Positions 1 through 7,818 are shown, numbered from the stretch's first letter. The stretch is 9,363 nt of DNA from an uncultured Lachnospiraceae bacterium (GCA_934351705.1 CAKRJK010000038.1:1-9363); one strand, 5' to 3'. Notes: generated by a model from the letters alone, not told the origin. Numbers and translations are program-made.

Positions 1-1
1 G

Positions 2-2404
2 ATGAAAACGGTCAATCCGTACAACAACAGTTTTGAGCTGCTATGTAAGGATTTGGCCCGATACAAAAAGAACGGGTATCGGGTGTTGCTGTTATCCGGT
101 TCAAAAACAAGGGCAAAGCGGCTGTCAGATGACATCAGCACAGAAAACTTAAACAGCTTTTATACGCCGGAGAAAGAGCATGAAATTAAATCGGGCGAGG
201 TGATGGTTTCTTACGGAAAAATCAAAAGAGGCTATGAGTATCCCGATTTGCGATTCGTGGTGATTTCGGAAAGTGATATTTTCGGAGGAGAAAAAAAGAA
301 GAAGAAAAAACGCCGTCTGTACGAGGGAGAGCATATCCAGAGTTTTTCGGATCTGAATATCGGAGATTATGTGGTGCATGAGAATCACGGTCTTGGAATT
401 TATCGGGGAATCGAAAAAGTCGAGGTAGACCGTGTCGAAAAAGACTACATCAAAATTGAATATGCAAAGGGCGGCAATCTGTATATTCTGGCAACACAGT
501 TAGAATTGATCCAGAAATACGCAGGAGCCGATGCAAAGAAACCGAAACTGAACCGGCTCGGTACGCAGGAGTGGACAAAAACAAAGACAAAAGTCCGCCA
601 TGCAGTCGCAGATATTGCACAGGATCTGGTGGAACTCTATGCAAAAAGGCAGAATAAAGAAGGTTTTGTCTATGGGAAAGATACCGTCTGGCAAAAAGAG
701 TTCGAGGAGATGTTCCCGTTTGAGGAGACACAGGATCAGGAGCTTGCGATCGAGGCGACAAAACGCGACATGGAGAGTTCTAAAATTATGGACCGTCTCA
801 TCTGCGGAGATGTCGGCTACGGAAAGACGGAGATTGCGATCCGGGCGGCTTTTAAAGCGGTGCAGGAGGGAAAGCAAGTGGTATATCTCGTTCCGACCAC
901 CATTCTTGCCCAACAGCATTACAATACGTTTGCGGCACGTATGAAAGATTTTCCGGTGCGGGTGGATCTGCTCTGCCGTTTCCGAACAGCGGTGCAGCAG
1001 AAAAAGACAATTACAGATCTGCAAAAAGGCATGGTCGATATTGTAATCGGTACGCACAGGGTATTGTCAAAGGATGTCAAATTTAAAGATTTGGGGCTTT
1101 TGATCATTGATGAGGAGCAGCGGTTCGGAGTTGCACACAAAGAAAAAATTAAGCAGATGAAAGAAAATATAGATGTGTTGACGCTGACGGCAACGCCGAT
1201 TCCGAGAACGCTGCATATGAGCTTGATCGGAATCCGTGACATGAGTGTACTGGAAGAACCGCCGATGGATCGAATGCCGATACAGACCTATGTCATGGAA
1301 TACAACGAAGAACTTGTGCGTGAGGCAATCGTGCGTGAGCTTTCCAGGGAAGGTCAGGTTTACTATGTGTTTAACAGGGTAAACCAGATTGAAGATGTGA
1401 CGGCAAAGATCGCATCCTTAGTGCCGGAGGCAACCGTGGCATTTGCCCACGGTCAGATGAAAGAGCGAGAATTAGAGGACATCATGTACAGCTTTATCAA
1501 CGGCGAGATTGATGTTTTGGTGTCTACGACGATTATCGAAACGGGATTGGATATCTCCAACGTCAATACCATGATCATCCATGATGCGGATAACATGGGA
1601 TTATCCCAGCTTTATCAGCTTCGCGGAAGAGTGGGGCGTTCCAACCGCACGGCATATGCGTTTTTACTTTATCGCAGGGATAAGATGTTAAAGGAAATCG
1701 CAGAAAAACGTCTGGCGGCAATCAAAGAATTTACGGATTTGGGAAGCGGATTTAAAATCGCGATGCGGGACTTGGAGATCCGCGGAGCGGGAAATCTGCT
1801 GGGAGCCGAGCAGCATGGTCATATGGAGGCGGTCGGATATGATCTTTATTGTAAGATGTTGAATGAAGCAGTCAAAACCTTAAAGGGAGAAAAACAGGAA
1901 GAGAGCTTTGAGACAACACTGGATATCAATGTGGATGCCTACATTCCGGCGGCGTATATTCCGAATGAGGTACAAAAACTTGATATTTATAAACGGATTG
2001 CGGGCATTGAGAACGAAGAGGAAAGCGAAGAAATGTTAGAGGAGCTGATAGACCGCTTCGGAGATTTGCCAAAATCCGTGGAGAATCTTTTGTGGATTGC
2101 GAGAACGAAGGCAAAAGCACATGCCTGCTATCTGAAAGAGGTTTCGGAAAAAGGTGATGTACTGCGTTTTGTGTTTACGGAAAGTGCAAATATCAATCCT
2201 GCTGGTATTCCTGATTTCATACAAAAATACCAGGGATTGGTTGCGTTCACGCCGGAACAGAAAGGACCGTTTTTCACTTATTATCTTAAGAAAAATTCCA
2301 GACAGGGAAAAGTATCTGCCACGCAGATTACAGAGCAGGTATTGCAGGACATTTACAGCAGTCTGGTTGAAACAAAAGCTGCCGAGGATGAGAAAAAACA
2401 GTGA
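2..2404 (+). CDS. mfd: Transcription-repair coupling factor Mfd, C-terminal ~800 residues (5' end outside window)
   Basis: Mfd is a DNA translocase that removes RNA polymerase stalled at lesions and recruits UvrA for nucleotide excision repair. The frame is open at the left edge; full-length Mfd is about 1,150-1,180 residues, so roughly 370 N-terminal residues (the UvrB-like part) are missing and the first ATG is internal. Numbering from that ATG: a lysine-rich linker at ~97-105, the RNA polymerase-interacting (CarD-like) domain at ~115-185 with GDYVVHENHGLGIYRG, then the helicase motor with Walker A GDVGYGKT at 269-276, the DEEQ box at 370-373, TATPIPRTLHMSL and RGRVGR at 541-546. The regulatory C-terminal domain occupies about 640-790. 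All motor motifs are intact. A promoter-like sequence follows 7 bases after the stop, so the next gene can be transcribed independently. Identification is very secure. Confidence 0.97.
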   Translation: MKTVNPYNNSFELLCKDLARYKKNGYRVLLLSGSKTRAKRLSDDISTENLNSFYTPEKEHEIKSGEVMVSYGKIKRGYEYPDLRFVVISESDIFGGEKKKKKKRRLYEGEHIQSFSDLNIGDYVVHENHGLGIYRGIEKVEVDRVEKDYIKIEYAKGGNLYILATQLELIQKYAGADAKKPKLNRLGTQEWTKTKTKVRHAVADIAQDLVELYAKRQNKEGFVYGKDTVWQKEFEEMFPFEETQDQELAIEATKRDMESSKIMDRLICGDVGYGKTEIAIRAAFKAVQEGKQVVYLVPTTILAQQHYNTFAARMKDFPVRVDLLCRFRTAVQQKKTITDLQKGMVDIVIGTHRVLSKDVKFKDLGLLIIDEEQRFGVAHKEKIKQMKENIDVLTLTATPIPRTLHMSLIGIRDMSVLEEPPMDRMPIQTYVMEYNEELVREAIVRELSREGQVYYVFNRVNQIEDVTAKIASLVPEATVAFAHGQMKERELEDIMYSFINGEIDVLVSTTIIETGLDISNVNTMIIHDADNMGLSQLYQLRGRVGRSNRTAYAFLLYRRDKMLKEIAEKRLAAIKEFTDLGSGFKIAMRDLEIRGAGNLLGAEQHGHMEAVGYDLYCKMLNEAVKTLKGEKQEESFETTLDINVDAYIPAAYIPNEVQKLDIYKRIAGIENEEESEEMLEELIDRFGDLPKSVENLLWIARTKAKAHACYLKEVSEKGDVLRFVFTESANINPAGIPDFIQKYQGLVAFTPEQKGPFFTYYLKKNSRQGKVSATQITEQVLQDIYSSLVETKAAEDEKKQ

Positions 2405-2410
2405 AACAGG

Positions 2411-2439
2411 TTGTAAGCGGTTTTGAAAAGTTTTATAAT
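2411..2439 (+). promoter_or_regulatory. Sigma-A type promoter for the foldase gene
   Basis: TTGTAA at 2411-2416, a 17-base spacer and a perfect TATAAT at 2434-2439 lie in the short gap after mfd. The transcription start would be near 2446, giving a leader of about 29 bases that carries an AGGAGG ribosome site at 2461-2466. No terminator is visible between mfd and this promoter, so read-through from mfd is also possible. Confidence 0.7.
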
Positions 2440-2474
2440 AAGACAGATGAGTGAAAATGTAGGAGGAACATTAG

Positions 2475-3548
2475 ATGAAAGCGAAAAAAGTGGCGGCATT
2501 TACGCTGGCGGTTGTTATGGGCGTGAGTGTTTTAAGCGGATGCAAAGCGAAGAATGTAGATGCGGATGAAATCGTGGCAAAGATGGACGACAATCAGGAA
2601 GTTCGTCTGGGCGTTGCTAATTTTATGGCGAGATATACGCAGAGTACTTATGACAGTTTTTACGTTTCCTATTTCGGAGAAGATTACTGGGGAAAGGATA
2701 TGTCCGGCAAAGGCGAGACTCTGGAGAAAAGTACCAAAGACCAGATTCTGGAAACATTGAAAACCTATTATGCACTGGCAGCCCATACAGAGGACTACGG
2801 CGTGACGATCAGTGAGGAAGACACGGCGGCAATGGAGAAAGCAGCCAAAGCATTTATCAAGGCAAACTCAAAAGAAGCGATTGCGGCAATGAGTGCAAAT
2901 GAGAAGGATATTGTAGAATATCTGAGACTGATCACGATCCAGAAGAGAATGCAGCAGGCAATCGAAAAAGATGTTGATACCAATGTAAGTGATGATGAAG
3001 CGGCACAGAGAACATACAGCTATGTGCAGATTCCGACAACGGGAACAACGGATGAAAACGGTGAGACGAAAAAACTCACAGATGAGGAAGTAACTGCTTT
3101 GTATGTAAAAGCACAGGGTATTGTGAGCGGAAAAGCAGACGAGTTTGACAGCAAGGCAGAGGAAGCAGGCTACACCGTTCAGACACAGTCTTACGGAAAA
3201 GATGATACCCCGGAAGACAGCGGCATACCGGAAGATGTCATTGCAGCGGCAAACGGATTGAAAGAAGGACAGATGTCAGAGGTGATCGACACAGGTTCGG
3301 CATTGTTTGTACTGCGTCTGGACAGTGAGTTTGATCAGCAGGCAACCGATACAAAAAAAGAATCCATCATTGAGGAACGCAAGAGTGAATTGTATGATGA
3401 GGTTTGCCAGAAATATTTAAAAGACTTTAAGTTTGATGTGGATAAGAAAGTTTGGAAAAAGGTAAAATTTGAAGATCTGTTCAGCGTGAAACAACCGGAA
3501 ACACAAGAAGATACAAACACTTCAAGTGAAGAAACAACACTTCAATAA
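2475..3548 (+). CDS. PrsA/SurA-like foldase lipoprotein (degenerate parvulin-type peptidyl-prolyl isomerase)
   Basis: Predicted extracytoplasmic chaperone that helps secreted proteins fold on the outer face of the membrane. The start is set by AGGAGG at 2461-2466, eight bases upstream. The N-terminus is a lipoprotein signal: lysines at 2, 4 and 5, a hydrophobic stretch, and a lipobox LSGC with the lipidated cysteine at residue 23. Residues ~35-175 are helical and charged, like the SurA/PrsA N-terminal chaperone domain. Residues ~179-285 match a parvulin domain in layout (RTYSYVQIP at the first strand; ALFVLRLDSE at the last), with the typical GLKEGQMSEVIDTG segment between. The two histidines usual in active parvulins are not seen at these places, so isomerase activity is doubtful. 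A helical C-terminal segment and a Ser/Thr/Glu-rich tail follow. At 357 residues it is slightly longer than Bacillus PrsA (~290). The family call is secure; the exact role is inferred. Confidence 0.85.
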   Translation: MKAKKVAAFTLAVVMGVSVLSGCKAKNVDADEIVAKMDDNQEVRLGVANFMARYTQSTYDSFYVSYFGEDYWGKDMSGKGETLEKSTKDQILETLKTYYALAAHTEDYGVTISEEDTAAMEKAAKAFIKANSKEAIAAMSANEKDIVEYLRLITIQKRMQQAIEKDVDTNVSDDEAAQRTYSYVQIPTTGTTDENGETKKLTDEEVTALYVKAQGIVSGKADEFDSKAEEAGYTVQTQSYGKDDTPEDSGIPEDVIAAANGLKEGQMSEVIDTGSALFVLRLDSEFDQQATDTKKESIIEERKSELYDEVCQKYLKDFKFDVDKKVWKKVKFEDLFSVKQPETQEDTNTSSEETTLQ

Positions 3549-3561
3549 GAATTGGTTTGAT

Positions 3562-3610
3562 AAAACCGCAGTAGCCGGACCGGATAACGGTCGGTCACTG
3601 CGGTTTTGTG
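3562..3610 (+). terminator. Rho-independent terminator after the foldase gene
   Basis: An 11-base perfect outer stem pairs AAAACCGCAGT (3562-3572) with ACTGCGGTTTT (3597-3607). Partial inner pairing (CCG at 3575-3577 with CGG at 3592-3594) shortens the loop, and the 3' arm ends in a T-run. It begins 14 bases after the stop codon. Confidence 0.88.
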
Positions 3611-3708
3611 TTGCATAAAAACCAGGCACGTTTGGAAAAAATAGTCATATAGTACAGTATAAGTATGGATTGCCATAAAAATGTAATAAAAAAGTAATGA
3701 TATGTAAA

Positions 3709-3736
3709 TTTACAAATGAGAAAATTGTGTTATAAT
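3709..3736 (+). promoter_or_regulatory. murA promoter (extended -10)
   Basis: TTTACA at 3709-3714, a 16-base spacer and TATAAT at 3731-3736; the TG at 3728-3729 one base before the box makes an extended -10. Transcription would start near 3743, leaving a leader of ~80 bases before murA. The stretch 3611-3708 between the preceding terminator and this promoter is A+T-rich and shows nothing else I can support. Confidence 0.75.
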
Positions 3737-3824
3737 AATACGGATAAGGACTTTGAAAAGAAGTCTTGCGAAAGAAAGACAACAGATTACAAAGATGATT
3801 TGTATTAATATATAGAGGTGTGCA

Positions 3825-5117
3825 ATGGAACAATATGTTATAAAAGGCGGAACCCCGCTTGTCGGTGAAGTGGAAATCGGTGGAGCCAAAAATGCGGCTC
3901 TTGCAATTCTTGCAGCGGCAATCATGACAGATGAGACAGTGACGATAGATAATATGCCGGATGTTCGTGATACCAATGTATTGCTGGATGCGATCAAAGG
4001 GATCGGAGCGAAAGTGAATAGAATAGATGAACATACAGTAGAAATTAACGGTTCTTACATTAATTGTCTGTGTGTAGATTATGAATCCATGAAGAAGATA
4101 CGTGCTTCTTATTATCTGCTGGGAGCATTGCTCGGCAAATATAAAGAGGCAGAGGTGGCACTTCCGGGAGGATGTAATATCGGAAGCAGACCGATGGATC
4201 TGCATATCAAAGGCTTTAAGGCACTCGGCGCAAATGTAGAGCTTAGAAACGGTGCGGTTGCGGCAAAGGCAGAGCAATTAGTGGGAACACATATTTATCT
4301 GGATAAAGTGTCTGTCGGAGCAACCATTAATGTACTGATGGCAGCCGTTATGGCAGAGGGCAAGACAACGATTGAGAATGCAGCAAAAGAACCGCATGTA
4401 GTAGATGTTGCGAACTTTTTGAACAGTATGGGAGCGAATATCAGAGGTGCCGGAACCGATGTCATTCGCGTTGTGGGAGTAGAAAAACTTCACAAGACTT
4501 CCTATTCCATTATTCCGGATCAGATCGAAGCGGGAACATTTATGTTTGCGGCAGCGGCAACACACGGAGATGTTTTGGTAAAAAATGTAATACCGAAGCA
4601 TTTAGAGGCAACTTCCGCAAAATTATTAGAGGCAGGATGCCGTATAGAAGAATTTGATGACGCAGTAAGAGTGACGGCTCACAATCCGCTCACACATACA
4701 CAGGTAACCACGTTGCCATATCCGGGATTCCCGACCGATATGCAGCCTCAGATGGCAGTCGTTCTTGGAATTGCAGAGGGTACCAGTACGGTGACGGAGA
4801 GTATCTTTGAGAATCGGTTTAAATATGTGGATGAATTGACACGTATGGGAGCGACCATTAAAGTTGAGAGCAATGTTGCGATCATCAGCGGTGTGGAAAA
4901 GTACACCGGAGCGAGAGTGAGTGCCCCGGATCTGCGGGCAGGAGCGGCGTTGGTTATCGCAGGACTCGCGGCAGAAGGAGTCACCGTGATAGACGATATT
5001 CATTTTATTGAAAGAGGATATGAGCGATTCCCGGAAAAACTGGCACAGATCGGAGCGGTTATCGAGAAGGTATCCACAGAGAAAGAAATTCAAAAATTCA
5101 CCTTAAAGGTATCATAA
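3825..5117 (+). CDS. murA: UDP-N-acetylglucosamine 1-carboxyvinyltransferase
   Basis: Cytoplasmic enzyme that transfers enolpyruvate from phosphoenolpyruvate to UDP-N-acetylglucosamine, the first committed step of peptidoglycan synthesis and the target of fosfomycin. The start follows GAGGTG at 3815-3820. The 430-residue length fits the family (about 417-435). The N-terminus carries GGAKNAAL with the substrate-binding Lys22-Asn23 pair. The active-site loop reads PGGCNIGSRP with the catalytic cysteine at residue 117, so a fosfomycin-sensitive Cys-type enzyme is expected. Further family signatures are SVGATINVLMAAV, PDQIEAGTFM and the FPTDMQPQ segment with the catalytic aspartate region. Low-G+C Gram-positives often carry two paralogues (murA and murAB/murZ); the window cannot say which this is. 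It is a single-gene unit with its own promoter and a terminator 13 bases after the stop. Confidence 0.97.
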   Translation: MEQYVIKGGTPLVGEVEIGGAKNAALAILAAAIMTDETVTIDNMPDVRDTNVLLDAIKGIGAKVNRIDEHTVEINGSYINCLCVDYESMKKIRASYYLLGALLGKYKEAEVALPGGCNIGSRPMDLHIKGFKALGANVELRNGAVAAKAEQLVGTHIYLDKVSVGATINVLMAAVMAEGKTTIENAAKEPHVVDVANFLNSMGANIRGAGTDVIRVVGVEKLHKTSYSIIPDQIEAGTFMFAAAATHGDVLVKNVIPKHLEATSAKLLEAGCRIEEFDDAVRVTAHNPLTHTQVTTLPYPGFPTDMQPQMAVVLGIAEGTSTVTESIFENRFKYVDELTRMGATIKVESNVAIISGVEKYTGARVSAPDLRAGAALVIAGLAAEGVTVIDDIHFIERGYERFPEKLAQIGAVIEKVSTEKEIQKFTLKVS

Positions 5118-5130
5118 GTTACGAACATCA

Positions 5131-5190
5131 TAAAACCGCAGTATCGGAGGATTGACTATTAAGTCGAATCGGATACTGCGGTTATTGTTT
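5131..5190. terminator. Bidirectional terminator between convergent murA and HD-GYP genes
   Basis: A 12-base perfect stem pairs AACCGCAGTATC (5134-5145) with GATACTGCGGTT (5172-5183). On the plus strand it is followed by a T-rich tail (ATTGTTTTG); on the minus strand the other arm leads into TTTTA. It sits in the 76-base gap between two converging stop codons and can serve both genes. Confidence 0.88.
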
Positions 5191-5193
5191 TGT

Positions 5194-6300
5194 TTATAAT
5201 ACTGCTTTGATCGTCAAAGACAAGTCTGTTGATAAATCAATGCAGGAACCGTCCTCAACCTGAATCATAGGCTTGGACAAATGGTTTTGGTTTAAAAGAA
5301 TGATTTTGGCTTTGCGTCCGTCACTTAAAAGCACCTGATTGTTCTGGTAAGTGTTTGCAATGTGATTTAAGAAAGTCAAAATATATTTTGGATGATATTT
5401 TGCGAGGCCGTCTTTTTCAAATTCGGCAATTACCTCAAACGGACACAACGGAGCACGATATTTTCGTGCGGCTGTCATTGCGTCATAGACATCCGCGATC
5501 GCAATGATCATAGCGTAGTTATCAAGCTCGTCTCTTGTCAGACCGAGTGGATATCCGCTTCCGTCACAGCGTTCATGGTGCATTAAGGCACTTTGTTTTA
5601 CATGAAAATCAACATCCTGTGTTTTTAATAAATCATATCCCTCGGAAGGATGGCTCTTAATCAGAGCAAATTCCTCGTCGGTAAGTTTTCCTTCTTTGTT
5701 CAGAACCTCATCCGGTATTGTGAATTTTCCGACATCGTGGAGAGCACCGGCAAGAGTCAGTGTGTCCAGATCTTCGGGAGACATTTTCAGCCATGTACCA
5801 ATCATTCTTGAAATCATGGCAACATTGAGTGAATGTGCGTAAATACTGTCATCATTCTGACGAAGATTATGCAGCATATCGAAAAATTGAATGGAGGTCT
5901 GAGTTTCTTCTATTAAAGATGTCGGAATGTCGACCAGTTCTTTCGTATAGCGAAGTGAACGTGTTTCTTTAAAATCCTTCAGGCAATTAAAGAAAGCCTG
6001 AACCTTTTTTGTATAATCAATCTGAAATTTCTGGAAAGAGGTACTTTTCCGAACTTTTTGCGAATAAGTCAACTCCGGTGTGTTGATTTCCGTTTCTTCA
6101 ACCGAAGGTGGTGTTTCTAAGCCGTCTGTTGTCCGAAGTACTATGACAGAAGCCTCCGAAATTCCATAAAATTCCATACGGGTGATCAGTCTTGTGGTGA
6201 GAGGAACGCCCTCATTGACAATCAACTGCCCCCTTTGTGTTTTGACCGGTTCTGTCGTGATCATACCCGGTACTAAATCCTTTACATTTACTTTTCCCAT
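5194..6300 (-). CDS. HD-GYP domain protein, probable cyclic-di-GMP phosphodiesterase
   Basis: HD-GYP proteins are metal-dependent phosphodiesterases that linearise and hydrolyse cyclic-di-GMP. I place the start at the ATG of 6298-6300 (368 residues): AAGGGAG lies just upstream, whereas the longer frame begins with a GTG at 6342 that falls at the predicted transcription start. Residues 1-55 (VKDLVPGMI..., ending near EFYGISEASV) resemble the N-terminal domain often found before HD-GYP modules. A low-complexity linker follows at ~60-90. The HD-GYP domain spans about 150-310: H156, the HD pair at 188-189 in LHDVGK, H217, and HHERCDGSGYP at 241-251 with the GYP signature intact. All expected metal-ligand positions look present, so it is probably active. 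No receiver domain or membrane segment is seen, so it is cytosolic and its input is unknown. It is a monocistronic unit divergent from metK. Confidence 0.93.
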   Translation of the reverse strand: MGKVNVKDLVPGMITTEPVKTQRGQLIVNEGVPLTTRLITRMEFYGISEASVIVLRTTDGLETPPSVEETEINTPELTYSQKVRKSTSFQKFQIDYTKKVQAFFNCLKDFKETRSLRYTKELVDIPTSLIEETQTSIQFFDMLHNLRQNDDSIYAHSLNVAMISRMIGTWLKMSPEDLDTLTLAGALHDVGKFTIPDEVLNKEGKLTDEEFALIKSHPSEGYDLLKTQDVDFHVKQSALMHHERCDGSGYPLGLTRDELDNYAMIIAIADVYDAMTAARKYRAPLCPFEVIAEFEKDGLAKYHPKYILTFLNHIANTYQNNQVLLSDGRKAKIILLNQNHLSKPMIQVEDGSCIDLSTDLSLTIKAVL

Positions 6301-6304
6301 AGAA

Positions 6305-6311
6305 CTCCCTT
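6305..6311 (-). promoter_or_regulatory. Ribosome binding site deciding the HD-GYP start
   Basis: Read on the minus strand, AAGGGAG lies four bases before the ATG at 6298-6300. It supports that start over the longer open frame from the GTG at 6342. Confidence 0.75.
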
Positions 6312-6347
6312 TCTCTTTGTAAAACCCCAAAAAAGCTATCACATAAA

Positions 6348-6376
6348 ATTGTAGGTTGTTTTGAAAAAAATGTCAA
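6348..6376 (-). promoter_or_regulatory. HD-GYP gene promoter (minus strand)
   Basis: On the minus strand: perfect TTGACA (6371-6376), a 17-base spacer and TACAAT (6348-6353). Transcription would begin near 6341, giving a leader of about 40 bases. Confidence 0.78.
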
Positions 6377-6396
6377 TATAAATGCGACAAAAACAC

Positions 6397-6425
6397 TTGA
6401 CATTTTCGAAAAAGGGGCGTAGAGT
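6397..6425 (+). promoter_or_regulatory. metK promoter upstream of the SAM riboswitch
   Basis: Perfect TTGACA at 6397-6402, a 17-base spacer and TAGAGT at 6420-6425. The -10 is imperfect (4 of 6), but the spacing and the position about 30 bases ahead of the riboswitch aptamer are right. Its -35 box lies only 20 bases from the -35 box of the divergent HD-GYP promoter. Confidence 0.65.
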
Positions 6426-6455
6426 ATCGTTTGTAAACAAAATAGACAGTTGTCT

Positions 6456-6551
6456 CTCTTATTCAGAGTGGTGGAGATACATAGGATCAAAGAAGCCACG
6501 GCAACCCCATTTGGAAGGTGCCCACCTGAGCGAGTAATCGAACAATAAGAG
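6456..6551 (+). ncRNA. SAM-I (S-box) riboswitch aptamer controlling metK
   Basis: Cis-acting leader RNA that binds S-adenosylmethionine and switches off the downstream gene. The closing helix P1 pairs CTCTTATT (6456-6463) with AATAAGAG (6544-6551). Between them are the conserved S-box blocks: CAGAGTGGTGGAGA after P1, GCCACGGCAACC in the P2/P3 region, GGAAGGTGCC and CCTGAGCGA further on, then CGAACAATAAG at the 3' side. Position, order and the downstream metK gene all agree with the SAM-I class. The expression platform is the hairpin at 6571-6606. Confidence 0.95.
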
Positions 6552-6570
6552 GATATGATAGATTATTCAC

Positions 6571-6608
6571 GTCCGCTTATGTAATGCATAACGGACATTT
6601 TTATTTTT
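6571..6608 (+). terminator. SAM riboswitch expression-platform terminator
   Basis: GTCCG (6571-6575) pairs with CGGAC (6592-6596) and TTATG (6577-6581) with CATAA (6587-6591), with one bulged C at 6576, followed by a T-rich tract to 6607. It ends right before the metK AGGAGG at 6609-6614. When SAM is scarce, the bases 6545-6554 from the released P1 strand can pair with 6571-6580 instead, which would break this hairpin and allow read-through. Confidence 0.88.
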
Positions 6609-6621
6609 AGGAGGAAATACA

Positions 6622-7809
6622 ATGGAAAAAAGATTATTTACATCAGAATCAGTAACAGAAGGACATCCTGACAAGGTGTGCGATGCGGTATCAGACGCCA
6701 TCCTGGATGCGTTGATGGAGCAGGACCCGATGAGCCGTGTTGCTTGTGAGACAGCGACCTGCACAGGATTCGTATTAGTGACTGGTGAGGTGACAAGCAA
6801 GGCAAATATAGATATTCAAAAAATCGTAAGAGATACCGTAAATGAGATTGGTTATAATGATGCGGCAACCGGATTTGACGGCAATACCTGTGCTGTGATG
6901 GTGGCTTTGGATCAGCAGTCTTCCGATATTGCAATGGGTGTTGACAAAGCACTTGAAGCAAAAGAAAACAAAATGTCCGATGAGGAGTTGGAGGCAATCG
7001 GAGCGGGCGATCAGGGTATGATGTTCGGTTATGCGACAAATGAAACAGAGGAATATATGCCGTACCCGATTTCCCTCGCACATAAACTTGCATTGCAGCT
7101 TACAAAGGTGCGTAAGGACGGAACTTTAAAATATTTAAGACCGGACGGAAAGACACAGGTTTCCGTAGAATACAACGAAGCCGGAAAACCGGTACGTCTG
7201 GAGGCGGTCGTATTGTCAACCCAGCATGATCCTGATGTGACACAGGAGCAGATACATAGCGACATCAAAAAATACGTGTTTGATGAAGTACTTCCAAAAG
7301 AAATGATAGATGAAGATACCAAGATATTTATCAATCCGACAGGAAGATTTGTAATCGGAGGTCCTCACGGTGATGCAGGTTTGACAGGTCGTAAGATCAT
7401 CGTAGACACTTATGGCGGATATGCACGTCACGGCGGCGGAGCTTTTTCCGGTAAAGATTGTACAAAGGTAGACCGCTCAGCAGCTTATGCAGCACGTTAT
7501 GTCGCAAAAAATATCGTAGCAGCTGGATTGGCAGAAAGATGTGAAATCCAGTTGTCTTATGCAATCGGTGTGGCACAGCCGACCTCAATTATGGTAGATA
7601 CTTTCGGAACAGGAAAGGTATCCGACGAAAAACTGGTTGCCATCATCCGTGAGAACTTTGATCTTCGTCCGGCGGGAATTATCAAAATGCTTGATTTGAG
7701 AAGACCGATTTACAAACAGACAGCGGCTTACGGACATTTCGGAAGAAACGATCTGAATCTTCCGTGGGAGCAGTTAGACAAAAAAGAAGTATTGCAGAAG
7801 TATTTGTAA
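6622..7809 (+). CDS. metK: S-adenosylmethionine synthetase (methionine adenosyltransferase)
   Basis: Cytosolic enzyme that makes S-adenosylmethionine from methionine and ATP; the product is the cell's main methyl donor. AGGAGG at 6609-6614 fixes the start. The 395-residue length is normal for bacterial MetK (about 385-400). The N-terminus has [10 protein letters not shown] (residues 12-21) with the ATP/metal-binding His15 and Asp17. The signature [12 protein letters not shown] begins at 127, the phosphate-binding [13 protein letters not shown] begins at 246, and the [18 protein letters not shown] segment with catalytic lysine and following KVDRSAAY is intact. Expression is controlled by the SAM-I riboswitch in the leader, so the product shuts off its own synthesis. 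It is monocistronic, with a terminator nine bases after the stop. Confidence 0.98.
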   Translation: MEKRLFTSESVTEGHPDKVCDAVSDAILDALMEQDPMSRVACETATCTGFVLVTGEVTSKANIDIQKIVRDTVNEIGYNDAATGFDGNTCAVMVALDQQSSDIAMGVDKALEAKENKMSDEELEAIGAGDQGMMFGYATNETEEYMPYPISLAHKLALQLTKVRKDGTLKYLRPDGKTQVSVEYNEAGKPVRLEAVVLSTQHDPDVTQEQIHSDIKKYVFDEVLPKEMIDEDTKIFINPTGRFVIGGPHGDAGLTGRKIIVDTYGGYARHGGGAFSGKDCTKVDRSAAYAARYVAKNIVAAGLAERCEIQLSYAIGVAQPTSIMVDTFGTGKVSDEKLVAIIRENFDLRPAGIIKMLDLRRPIYKQTAAYGHFGRNDLNLPWEQLDKKEVLQKYL

Positions 7810-7818
7810 GAGAGATAG

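Noticed and set aside
500..1057. Minus-strand open frame (185 codons) inside mfd
   Set aside because: Antisense to the intact Mfd motor domain, no ribosome site or motif recognised.
3645..4277. Long minus-strand open frame (210 codons) overlapping the murA promoter and 5' part
   Set aside because: It is antisense to a certain gene, has Cys/His/Ile-rich low-quality composition and no family signature; it is a shadow frame.
4626..5093. Minus-strand open frame inside murA
   Set aside because: Antisense to the conserved MurA C-terminal half; composition does not look like a protein.
6300..6342. Longer HD-GYP start at the GTG of 6342
   Set aside because: It coincides with the predicted transcription start and lacks a ribosome site; the ATG at 6298-6300 has AAGGGAG.
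6638..7093. Minus-strand open frame inside metK
   Set aside because: Pro/His/Arg/Ser-rich shadow of the metK coding strand.
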